A stretch of 64,000 nt of DNA from Pseudeuparius sepicola (taxonomy: Eukaryota; Arthropoda; Insecta; Coleoptera; Anthribidae), in contig OY987308.1 of NCBI GenBank assembly GCA_963920635.1, positions 25,978,096 to 26,042,095 on the forward strand, read 5' to 3'. A program made the translations under genes and the position numbers. A model generated the notes under the pieces. The model was not told where the DNA came from. It did not search any database and was given only the letters and a program-made list of their open reading frames with translations. Below are positions 45,801 through 55,139 of this stretch, piece after piece; position 1 is the first letter of the stretch, and every line of letters starts with the position of its first letter.

Positions 45801-48800
45801 GAAGTTACGGACGAAATTTTAGAAGACCTAATCAACGAACATGAATACGTGGTCGTGTATTTTAGCGGGAAGTGCGAAGAGGGCGAAAAATGCGACAACA
45901 TTCTCGACGAACTAGAGAATATAGACGACGAGCTCGACGAAAACGGCATCATTTTCGTTACAACTGAAGATTTGGTTTTGGCCAAAAAGCATAACATTAA
46001 ATCGTTTCCGAAATTGGTGTTCTTCAGAAACAAGGAGCCCCTGATGTATCAAGGCGACATCGAAGATGAGGACGAGGTTTTAGCTTGGCTAACAGATGAA
46101 AACACCCTCGAGATCCCTGACAGGATTGAAGAGGTTAACACCAAGATGCTCGACAGAATTTTGGCCGAAAACGAACACGTGGTCGTGTATTTTTGTAAGC
46201 CGTCTTGGGGACCTTCGTTTTAGGTTTGACGTTTTGTTTTTTTAGATAAAGAAGGCGATAAAAGGTCCCAGAAAATCCTGCAGGAACTCGAGAACATCGA
46301 CGACGAATGCGAAGATAAGGACATAGATTTTGTTAAGATCTCAGACGAGGGGATTCAAAAGGAATACGATTTAAACGCTCTGCCAGCTGTTGTGTTTTAC
46401 AGAAATAGATTTAGAGAGATATACACAGGGGACCTGATGCATGAAGAAGCCATCTTGGAGTGGGTGTTAAACCTAAGGGATTCAAAACCCGACGTTATCG
46501 AAAGTGTCGACAGGAAAACTTTGCAAGTAAGTAGGAGTTTCGGGGGAGACCCGCGTAAAGTATGTTTGTTGCAGGTTTTAATAAACGATGTAGAGCACCT
46601 GGCGGTGTTGTTCTATAGCGACGACTGCGACGAGTGCGTCGACATCTTGGAGGAACTCGAAACTATCGACGATGAAACGGACGAGCATGGCATTCAGTTC
46701 GTGAAGTCCAAAGATGCCAAGCTGGCGTCGGAAATAGGGATTTTCAGTTTCCCGGCGTTGGTCTACTACGAGACGGGAGTCCCAATCATGTATGACGGTA
46801 AGAAAGACTACGTGAACGTCGGCAAATCGCGCGAAAGGGCGTTTGCCGACGTTGCACTAATGCGAAAACGCAAAGGATATAGGCACCGAGATAACGGACA
46901 ACCAAAAATGTTATAGGAGACCTGAGCGACGAAGAGAAAGTTTTGGAATGGCTTGTTGAACAGAAAAGTAAGGATAACGGTTTTGTATAACTTCACTATA
47001 ACACTGTCCTGTCAAAACAAACACATTTATCTTGAAATTTTCATTCCGTAATCGGCTTCAGGCTACATTTTTTTTTATTAAACATAGCGAGGTGTGTCTT
47101 TGCATGGTATGCATGTGCTGTATACTTCTTTAGGTAACGGCGACAACGACGAGGACGACAACGATGACGACGACGACAGCGATGAAGACGATTCGGAGGA
47201 GGCGGAAACGCAATCTTTCAACGAACTCATCAGGAGATATGTTTCAGGTAAAAAAAAACACAACGCCAAGAGGACGAGGACGCCAATGTAGAGCCTAATT
47301 TTATGTTTGTGTGCGAGAGTGTGCGTGTCTAAACCCAGCATGCAGGCAAGAGCATATTAGTGTCAGATCACCCGCTCGCTCTCTCTATCTCATCTCTCTC
47401 TCTTATCGTCTATTATTATTTTACTAACAGAACTTCCGTCGCCCATGTTAGAAGGCTGACATTAAGTATGGCTTGCCTGCAGGTGATGGGTGCTTCTACA
47501 TCGGCATGGGCGGCAAGGCCCAGAAGCCCACGTTCGAACCGTTCCAGTGCTGCCCCAGCAAGCCATCCAAGGGCAGCAAGGTGGCGAAGCTGCAGCCGAA
47601 GATCGGAGCCAGACAGGTCAGTGCGTGCGAGAGTGAGGTTGTGTCTTCGGTTGCGTCGGCGACGTACCAGGAATGTCGGCACTTTCGTCATGCGTTACAT
47701 CCCAAGTAGCACAAATTGTTTTTTAAAAGCTGTAACAGTATCTATATCGCTTTTTTATATAGCCCCAAGCTATATAATTAAGAGTTGTAAACCATCTTTC
47801 AGCACTAATAAAGTATCAATATACCCAAAAAAGGCCCCCATTTATACAGCTTTTAAGTTGTATAAAGGGTTACAAAACAAGCTGAAATAGTAATTAAATT
47901 GCTTCTTTATTACATCTTTTCGGCCCTTATAAAATATGTTATACGGCCACTAAGCAGTTGCTATATTGCTATATTCTTTTAATTGTTATATTAGAGGTAT
48001 TTACATGATACAAACAAGATTTATAAAACCTTAAAAAGTATATATTGACGAACAAATCTTTTAAAAAATCATTTTTGCAATAAAATGGCTATATTAAAGC
48101 ATACAATTTCTGTGTTCTCACAATCACAAACAGAAATATGAAGACTTTGTTGAATAACGAAGTAGAATCTGGTACCTAATAAGAATCCGCCAGAAGACCC
48201 TTTTGCCTGTATATTATTAATTTTATTGCTCACCCTGGACTCAAAATTCATCTGCCAACAAAGTTTTATGGTAAAACCACTTATTTTAGTGCGAAATAAC
48301 AACTACGCCTCGAAAATTCCTTGAAATTAATTTTTTTTTTCGTTTTTTCACAACTCCTATATTTAAATAAATTGCGTTACATATTCTGAATGTATTGTAA
48401 CTAATTATGATAACAATAATGCAAAAATTTCCTTCCAACGTTAAAAAAATTATTGGACATATCAATATGGCCCCATTATCACCTTCTTTTCCACTATACA
48501 AAATGGCTTCTTTCAAAAAGGTCACCATACGATCACTTATAATAATCGTTTAAAGAGCACTATTCTGCATAAAGGTGTCATTATTGTTGTATATTTAAGC
48601 AATTATAAATTATCAGGAGAATTTATAATAAATAATAATGCTTTATTATCTCATGAATTTACTATTTGTAGTCTTCCTTTTTCACTGAATTTATGTCTAC
48701 AGTGCCATCTCTCGTTGGACGTTAGATATATTTTCTTTTTTAATTGATTTTTATTAATATCGTTAAACACACATTTTGCAATAAGTTCATTTTGGGAACG

Positions 48801-51800
48801 GGCCCAACACCCAAGTAAATAATAATATAACGTGATTTATTAATCTTATTTTATTTTAACTTTTTCTTTAGATTGTGAATAAATTAAACGCTAACCACAA
48901 AAATAATACTTTATGACTATAAATAGCAGAAATAGGTAGCAACAATAAGGTATTGGTAATAAGAATATTGTAAGGTTTTTTATTTAATAATTATTATTAT
49001 TTATTTCCAAAAACAGATAAAGACCTTCAACTTGACACTGTCTGTCTCTATGACATAGTTTTACTTATCGTTTTAATTTATTTGAACACCGGTAAAAGTA
49101 CTTTTTACAGTTAAAACATCTGCTGGTATATAGTTCTAAAAGAGCATTTCAACTATATACTTGCTATAGAAAATATTCTCTTGGTGATAGTTACAAAGCT
49201 TTTATACATAATCTATACTAAAGCTATATTAGAAGCTATTTGTCTTAAATAACTATATTGCTGAGAAATTATACTTTAATCACGCTTAAAACTCTATAGT
49301 ATCCAGCCACAATAAAGCAAAAGTTGGAGTATTAGATTACTTTATAGAAGCTATATGCGAGTTTATATAACTCTTACAAATCTGTTTTACTTATTCTATA
49401 TAAATTCTTCTAATACCTACCGCTTTTACGAAGTAAAAATAATGCTATTTAAATGGCGCAATGAAACACCTTTATAAAAATACTGTAAAGTTGTTTATTT
49501 GGCTAATTTACTGAATAAGCAATTTGGTATCATATATTACCTTAATATAACCAATTGGCCATATTAATTGCTGCAATATACTTTCTATAAAGTTTTAAGC
49601 AGAATAGCGCACCGAACGTGCTACTTGGGATCTCCTGATGGATTGTGGATAAGCTCTTTAACGTTAATCGGCTCGCGCCGCCAACATTCCTGATTGTACT
49701 CGAGACGATTCGAACGTGGTCGCGTCCTACTGTCCCCCACCACGTTGTGCGTTGCTAGGTGGCCTCGAAACCGACCCCCAAGCCTAAACCGGCGGTGAAG
49801 AAAGCGGCGAAACCGGAAAAAGCGCCCGCCGCCATCCCCTTCAGGCCAGTGTCCAAAGCTACCCACCCGATAAAAACCGAGAAGCAGAGGGTGGCGGACA
49901 AGCAGCAGCAGGCGAAGACCGGGGAGAAGAAGCAGAAGAAGGGATTCTTCGGGACCGGTAAATATATGTGGTGGTGGTAGTAAGTAGAAGGAGAACTAAT
50001 GTGAGCTATTTCCATATATTGAAGCATGAACGGGCAACGTGACGGAATGGTGACGCTAGCTAAGCTCTATCTCTCTATCTCTGGCTTAAAAATCGACTGT
50101 CTTATCTCTTTACTAGTGTGTAAGTTCGACGCGTGTGTTAGAAACGCTTTGGACAAGATATGAGCTTGTTGTTTTCGGTATTTTCTCCTAAAGCGTTTCG
50201 TAGCTTTTTTGATATACTTATTACATATTTATTTGTTATCAAAAGATACTTGTTATAGCATTTTTGTACGTTCAATCTTTCATAGGTTCGACTTTTTGTT
50301 ACTTGAATCGATGAAAGAATCAAAACAACTCTGAAGACACCTTAGTGGTTCTACGTGTTTGCAAAGTTTACCATCAAAAAAAAACTCTAGCTGTATTTAG
50401 AGCTGTTTTTAAATTTTTTATTCGTCAAAGTGGCACTGCCATTGCACAACCAGCACACCTCGCATGTTATTGTACAAAACATTTTAAAATAAATTGAATT
50501 TCGTTACTGTTTACAAGTTTTTAATATACACCACACATCACATAAAACCAGTGGAACATTTTAGTGAAAATAAAACTACTACGCAATATGGTAAGTGCCT
50601 TGTTTATGCCATTCCAAAAAATTTTCTTCGGCACTATGTCCGACTTTCTTACAAGCAAACCATTGTCTAGGTAATCTTTTGGACGAAAACGAAGTACTCG
50701 AATGGATGATGGACCAAAAAAACGACGAAAGCATCGAAGAAATAAACAGAGAGCAACTCTACAAGTATATCGATACCAAGGAATTCTTAGCTGTCGTTTT
50801 CTGTAAGTACTTACTAAATATGTCAATCGGCCATCTTCGGGTCTTCTCGCGCTCTGATTGGATAGTGTTGGGGGGGGTTAAATAGATAAAAAAATTACCA
50901 TGTTTTCGTCTTACAGAGATTTACATGGACCGCTCTCAAACTGTAGCTTACCTACTATCTGATTCTAGACAAAGAAGAAGACAAGGACAGCCCGAGGATC
51001 CTCCGTCACATCGAGTTAATCGACGACGAGGCAAGCGAATACGGCATCAAAATAGTCAAAATGAAGGACAGGCTCATGGCCAAGAAGTATGGATTTAGGA
51101 ATCCGCCAGGAATTACTTATTTCAGAAAGGGCAAACATATAAACTACGACGGCGACATAGACGACGAGGAAGAGGTCTTGGACTGGCTCGCCGATCCCGA
51201 AAACATGGAACTGACCGATCACATCGAGAGGGTCAATAGGAAGATGTTCGATAAGATAAGGCAAAGGAATGATTATGTGGCGGCGTTCCTTTGTGAGTAA
51301 GTTTTAACAATGTGTCAAACAATGAATGAAAGGTTTTCTAGATAGTAGTGACTGCAAGCAATGCCCGAGGGTGCTCACAGAGGTCGAACATATAGATGAC
51401 GAGGCAGACGCTGCGGGGATCAAATTTATAAAAATAGAAGACAAGCAACTGGCGAAAGAACACGGAGTCTTTGCTCTTCCCGGTATTTTGTTCTTCAAGG
51501 TCGGCAGTAAAGACCCAGTAATCTACGCCGGCGATCTTTACGACGAACAGCAAATCCTGCAGTGGTTGCTGACTCAAAAAGATCCATCGGGAGACATAAT
51601 CGAAGCTTCGGAAGGCAGCGAACTGATAACCCTTATCGAACACGAAGACGCACTAGCAGTGTACTTCTGTAAGTATACCCCTGCTAATGAATGCATGACC
51701 AAATGCTAATGTGTTGCTTTTTGCGATAAAAAAAAAACGTAATATGTAGGGAACAAGACCTTGTGCGACGCATGCGACAGCGCAGAGGATAGCAGGGGTA

Positions 51801-53651
51801 GAAAGAAGAAGGGAGAAGATTCAGAGGATGAGAACGGTACAAAATATCCCTAGGTTTTTCACTAGACACACTCCACACGCACCCAGAGATGGCCGACATT
51901 TTTTTTTTGGCTTTACAATACTAATATAGACACTTTTTGGGGCTTAGGTTTTAATTCAGATAAAAAGGTTTTTTTTTTAGAAATATATTTTGACAAAAAT
52001 TCGTATCGTGTGTAGTCGAAGCACAATCCGAATTTTTGCCAACACCCATCAGACTACACTAACTTTGTTCCCTGCAAACCCTCATTCTAATTTCTATTTT
52101 CTCGACGTCTAGACAGCGACGAGTGCGAGCAATGCGCCCAAATCCTTGAGGAACTCGAGAACATCGACGACGACTGCGAAAGGCACGGAATCAAATTCGT
52201 AAAGACCCAGGACCTTCGCATCGCCGAACATTACGGAGCGACCGATTACCCCGTCCTCATGTATTTCGAAAAAGGCATTGGGGGCATCTTCGAGGGCGAC
52301 CTGGCCGAAGAAGAAGAAGTACTGCAGTGGCTCATTCAACAACGGACAGAAGATAGGATCGAGCTCATCACCCGCGTGATGCTCGAGAGTATGGTCGAGG
52401 AGACCCAGTACCTCGCCGTGTATTTCTACAAGCAGAACTGCCACATTTGCGAGCAGATTTTGGAGGAACTCGAGCAAATCGACGATGAATGTGACGTATA
52501 TGGTGGGTAGATGTAACAAAGAGTTTTGCGGAATTTTTACGTTAATTTTGTAGGCATACATTTGGTGAGAATACAAGATCCGCAACTGGCCAAACGATAC
52601 AGCATTAAAACATTCCCGGCTTTAGTGTATTTTAGAAACGGAAATCCGCTGTTGTTCGAGGGTGACCTTCAAAACGAACAATCCGTTCTCGAGTGGCTGA
52701 CAGACGACGACAATCGAGAACTTGCCGACGAAATCGAGTCGGTCAACGAGAGAATGCTAGCCAGACTTTTAACCGAATCGCCATTCCTCGCCGTCTTCTT
52801 TTGTAGGTTACATATCGAGTGCGGTGTTCCAAATTAATGCTCCCACAATTCTAGACGACGAAGACTGTCCGGAATGCGAGGAAATCCTGGAAAACCTCGA
52901 ACAGATCGACGGGGAGGCGGACATGTTCGGCATAGACTTCGTGAAGATCTGCAGCGCGAAGGCCGCGGCCGACCAAGGCTTGCACAACCTGCCCTCCCTG
53001 ATGTACTTCAGGAAGAAAACGCCGATGGTGTACGACGGGGATTTGACCCAGGCCGACAAGGTCCTCGACTGGCTGACCTCACAGGACGTGTTCGAAATCA
53101 AGAACGAAATCGAGGAGGTCAACAAGAAGATGCTCGAAAAGCTGTTGGAGGAGAACGAGTTCGTAACGGTGTTTTTCTGTGAGTGGACGGGCTGTTTAAA
53201 GACGCGGACACTGTACAGTTGTTTTCAGATGAATTGAATTCGGAGGAGAGCAAAAAGATAATGGAAAAGCTCGAGAATATCGACAGCGAAACAGACAACT
53301 TTGACATAACGTTTGTCAAAATGGCGGACGCGAGGTACGCTAGAAAGTGGGGGGTGACCAATCTCCCCGCTGTCGTGTACTTCAGGAGAAGGTTTCCGAG
53401 TATTTACAGGGGAGATTTGCACAACGAAGCGGATGTATTAGAATGGTATTATGTGTTTATTAAATTTTTTCGAGGTTTTAATTTGATCTTTTCCTAGGTT
53501 GAGAAAGAATCGTTACAGACAACCCGAGCTCAACATCTTCATGTATGCTCTGCTGGCTATAGGTGTAGCCTTCATAATATACACAGCGTTCCTTCTACAA
53601 TGTTTCAAACAAACCCCGACGACACTGGTAGCGCACACCAAGCAGAGTTAA
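36841..53651 (+). CDS. Secretory-pathway protein with about fifteen thioredoxin-like repeats and a C-terminal membrane anchor
   Basis: Twenty-six exons: 36841-37009, 40278-40460, 40857-40997, 41135-41170, 43964-44146, 44201-44344, 44393-44515, 44569-44760, 44820-45134, 45184-45498, 45550-46194, 46246-46526, 46575-46797, 46917-46967, 47134-47247, 47483-47616, 49759-49957, 50671-50802, 50969-51292, 51342-51668, 51750-51836, 52113-52502, 52554-52802, 52855-53178, 53229-53445, 53498-53651. With all exons 1883 residues; without the cassettes 46917-49957 and 51750-51836 it has 1688. MRWWRLWLLVAAAAS is a signal peptide, and the end carries one membrane span (IFMYALLAIGVAFIIYTAFL) and a short tail. 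In between, a unit of about 105-115 residues recurs: LAVLFY, optional CxxC, LEELENIDDECD, FVKI, then AKEYGI, P-LVYF, YEGDL-DE--VL-WL. It is a thioredoxin-like fold as in PDI or calsequestrin. CxxC sites are in repeats 1, 2, 9 and 11-14; the rest have acidic or Lys residues. I do not recognise a named family and infer no reaction. Confidence 0.85.
37022..38690. repeat. Tandem array of about 234-bp units (7 copies) in intron 1
   Basis: Landmarks repeat in fixed order: CTCCTTTCAGTACCGAAAG, GATGCCAGGTCCTCTTGGTG, CCTGAAGCTTCGTGTACCTC, AAAAGCTACCAGTACCGTC, CTCTAGTAACCTGATGGC, AACAAAACATTAAGGTACC. The first landmark falls near 37040, 37290, 37528, 37765, 37990, 38226 and 38460, so units are about 227-238 bp. 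Later copies lack a few bases present in the early ones. The array starts at the very end of exon 1, whose donor region resembles the unit's GGTACC-CTCC block, and it keeps GT/AG-like junction words. Frames stay open across several copies because many units are close to a multiple of three, but there is no sign of coding. Confidence 0.92.
38690..40277. other. Remainder of intron 1 of the thioredoxin-repeat gene
   Basis: AT-rich DNA with scattered GGTACC/GGTACT words that may be decayed relics of the tandem array. A 129-codon minus-strand frame (39692-39303) shows no recognisable domain. The acceptor TTTATAG at 40271-40277 closes the intron. Confidence 0.5.
41135..41170 (+). other. 36-nt cassette microexon (exon 4) of the thioredoxin-repeat gene
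   Basis: Flanked by ACAG and gtaagt, phase 1 on both sides, coding C-P-D-A-D-K-C-A-K-A-G-V. If it is skipped, exon 3 joins exon 5 to read VAVLFYKPECKKCSKV, which is exactly the repeat consensus. If included, it inserts twelve residues with a second cysteine pair directly before the CKKC site. Optional use is an inference from phase and consensus. Confidence 0.6.
41723..42391. mobile_element. TACAGGG-type fold-back element in intron 4 of the thioredoxin-repeat gene (first of two)
   Basis: Begins TACAGGGTGATCCAACCAAA and ends with the complementary GATGGATCACTCTGTA. The arms (AGGAACACACCCCTTATTTT, GTTTCAGATAAAA, GCGTCTATTTAGTTTTATAC) recur as reverse complement on the right. Length 669 bp, non-coding. 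Confidence 0.85.
42397..43917. mobile_element. TACAGGG-type fold-back element in intron 4 (second of two, adjacent)
   Basis: Begins TACAGGGTGATCATTTTTAG six bases after the preceding element. GCCTCTGTCGGTGGAAAATG, GGAGATAATATG and ATATAGGGTGTATAAA recur as complement at 43800-43912. Inner pairs include AAATCCAGGACCGGCTA with 43485-43500 and CATGGAGTTACCTCAAAACAG with its complement near 43355. The right terminus is worn and lacks a clean CTGTA. Confidence 0.8.
44516..44568 (+). other. 53-bp GC-AG intron in the thioredoxin-repeat gene
   Basis: The exon sequence GAATACG is followed by gcaagt, a good donor except for GC in place of GT, and the acceptor is TTTCGTAG. Joining 44515 to 44569 restores EYGLDSLPAVVYFEKG in the repeat consensus. 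No GT donor in the vicinity keeps the frame, so a GC-AG intron is the simplest reading. Confidence 0.75.
46917..49957 (+). other. Four-exon internal cassette (acidic, Cys-containing and KP-rich linker) with alternative stop
   Basis: Exons 46917-46967, 47134-47247, 47483-47616 and 49759-49957. The first codes an alternative ending of repeat 9 (GDLSDEEKVLEWLVEQK). The second is strongly acidic (NDEDDNDDDDDSDEDD). The third has GDGCFYIGMGGKAQ and FQCCPSKPSKG. The fourth is Lys/Pro-rich (KPTPKPKPAVKKAAKPEK). Exon 13 can join either this block or exon 18 (50671), because both begin in phase 1 with equivalent GDL/GNLLDEN sequence. If the donor at 49958 is not used, the frame reads on for KYMWWW to TAG at 49978-49980, with an AATAAA at 50488-50493. 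That would give a short form without the last six repeats and the membrane anchor. Confidence 0.6.
47701..49629. mobile_element. 1.9-kb AT-rich element with 12-bp terminal inverted repeats
   Basis: CCCAAGTAGCAC at 47701-47712 is matched exactly by GTGCTACTTGGG at 49618-49629, with AT next to both ends as a possible 2-bp target duplication. The interior is AT-rich with many AGCTATAT/TATATAGC words and no long frame. It fills almost all of the intron between exons 16 and 17 of the thioredoxin-repeat gene. The superfamily is not recognised. Confidence 0.6.
51750..51836 (+). other. 87-nt cassette exon (exon 21) of the thioredoxin-repeat gene
   Basis: Phase 1 on both sides, coding NKTLCDACDSAEDS and RGRKKKGEDSEDEN. 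Skipping it joins exon 20 to exon 22 as LAVYFYSDECEQCAQIL, the normal repeat 12. Inclusion inserts a CDAC motif and a charged linker in front. It resembles a duplicated exon beginning that lost the rest of its repeat. Optional use is inferred. Confidence 0.6.
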
Positions 53652-54355
53652 CTGGAACTTGCGTTTGAACGGTGATATTTGAGAAAAAAGTGAGAATAAG
53701 AGATTTAAGAGAGAAGAACGAGAGCGAGTGGTTGAAAGAGTGAAAACGCATCAGGTACTGGCCCGACGCCGAAGGTTTCTAAATTATGCCACTTATTGTG
53801 TTCAAAAAAAATAGGCAACCGTTTTTTTTTTGTGTATAACGTTCCCTCGATGTTATATTTTAAGATTCCTGGACCAAACGATTCGTTTCTGAATGCTCGG
53901 TTTAGTTTTTTTTTATCAGCCAAATTTTTAGTGTCTTCCGTCAAATTTTTCTAAGTGTAAATAACACGTTGTAAATAATAAAGTCATTAATTTATTACGA
54001 TTTTGCATGATTTCAAGCTATAGCTACAAATGCAGCAATAGGCTTTTTTTCACTTAATGTATTTATACCTACCTATATTTACCATTTTGTTTAAAACCTA
54101 CAGAATGGATAAGTAGGTGATGCCAATTAACTGAACGGATATGATTTCATATTTATCCTCGTGAAATCAAAATTAACCAATCTACAATATATGTCGGTTG
54201 GCAAAACAAGTTTTTGCGAATACCAAAATTCTAAAAAACGAAGGGGAGTAAAAATAACTCTGAACACCCTGTAAGTCAATCTACAATATTCACATAATAT
54301 GTACAACTGTAAAATGGACAACTGTGCAATGGGAAGAAACATTTTAAAAATTAAT
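53652..54355. other. 3' untranslated region and intergenic DNA after the thioredoxin-repeat gene
   Basis: AATAAA-type signals occur at about 53976-53984 (AATAATAAAG). Beyond that the DNA is AT-rich with one CACCCTGTA end near 54263. No gene is seen. Confidence 0.5.
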
Positions 54356-54359
54356 ATTT

Positions 54360-55132
54360 CAAATTTCCCGCCATGTCTGATTTTTGACATACGCCGCTGG
54401 CGCCGCTAGTACGCGTCGCCGCGGATAGAGGGCGCCACTCGAGTTTTTGCAGAAATCAAGTGAAATATACATGAAACGCGTAGGGAACGATCAAATAAAG
54501 GCAACAATTTACGAAAACCCCCCAAAATCCCCAAATCCCATAGCCACAAACTCGGCAAGTACGATTCAAACGGCACCCTGGATTTTTTCGAAAAGTATAT
54601 CTGTTCTCACCGTCCCAACTGTCGATTCCCAAACTCCACCTGTTGCCGCAGACGACCCGCCGCCTTTCACGCTTCAACACGTCGCATATTTGTCAGAAGT
54701 GACTTTTGCAAACTGCGGGACACAGTGGACACACTCAAATTTGTCCGCCATATTCGACTTTTTTGACAGCCGACGGCGGTGCGCCGTTCACGTTCACGGC
54801 CTACTTGTCCGTTTAATGCGCCCCGGTGGCATGCAACCAGGCGTACACCGCACACCTGTTGATGTTGGAACAAAGGAAAACGCCAATTTTTGGGCAAAAT
54901 TAAGGGCCGTACCGGCGAGAAAAGGAGAAAACTAGTGGGGTAATGTAGAGGGAAATGTGGTTTAGGGACGGGCGGGGTAAATTGCGGGGAAAACCTGCGC
55001 ATGCGTAGTTGCGAACGGGACAAAACTTCAAATTCAGGTTTTCATACGTGTAGTGGTATCGGAATCAGTCAGGTGTTTCGTTCTATAGTGGGTTTATTCA
55101 ATTGTTTAACATCGGAAATAAGCTAAATAAAG
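54360..55132 (+). promoter_or_regulatory. CpG-rich promoter-like region with a putative non-coding first exon
   Basis: GC- and CpG-rich sequence starts at about 54385 (GCCGCTGGCGCCGCTAG). Towards its end an initiator-type TCAGTC (55065-55070) is followed by a short leader without ATG and a strong donor, AAAG|gtaagg at 55133. This could be a distal untranslated exon of myosin VI, 1.9 kb upstream of its ATG, or the start of a non-coding transcript. A 162-codon frame across it (54447-54935) is Pro/Ser-rich and unlike known proteins. Confidence 0.4.
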
Positions 55133-55139
55133 GTAAGGG

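Noticed and set aside
47094..47291. Acidic frame at 47094-47291 as an independent small gene
   Set aside because: Its acidic part is exon 15 (47134-47247) with proper acceptor and donor in phase with neighbours; the rest is intron read-through.
50560..50600. ATG followed at once by a perfect donor (ATG|gtaagt) near 50590, as a second start of the thioredoxin-repeat gene
   Set aside because: The phase does not fit exon 18, which needs one base from the previous exon; at best a non-coding leader.
54447..54935. 162-codon frame in the CpG-rich region
   Set aside because: Low-complexity Pro/Ser-rich translation without any recognisable motif in GC-rich promoter-like DNA; more likely chance.
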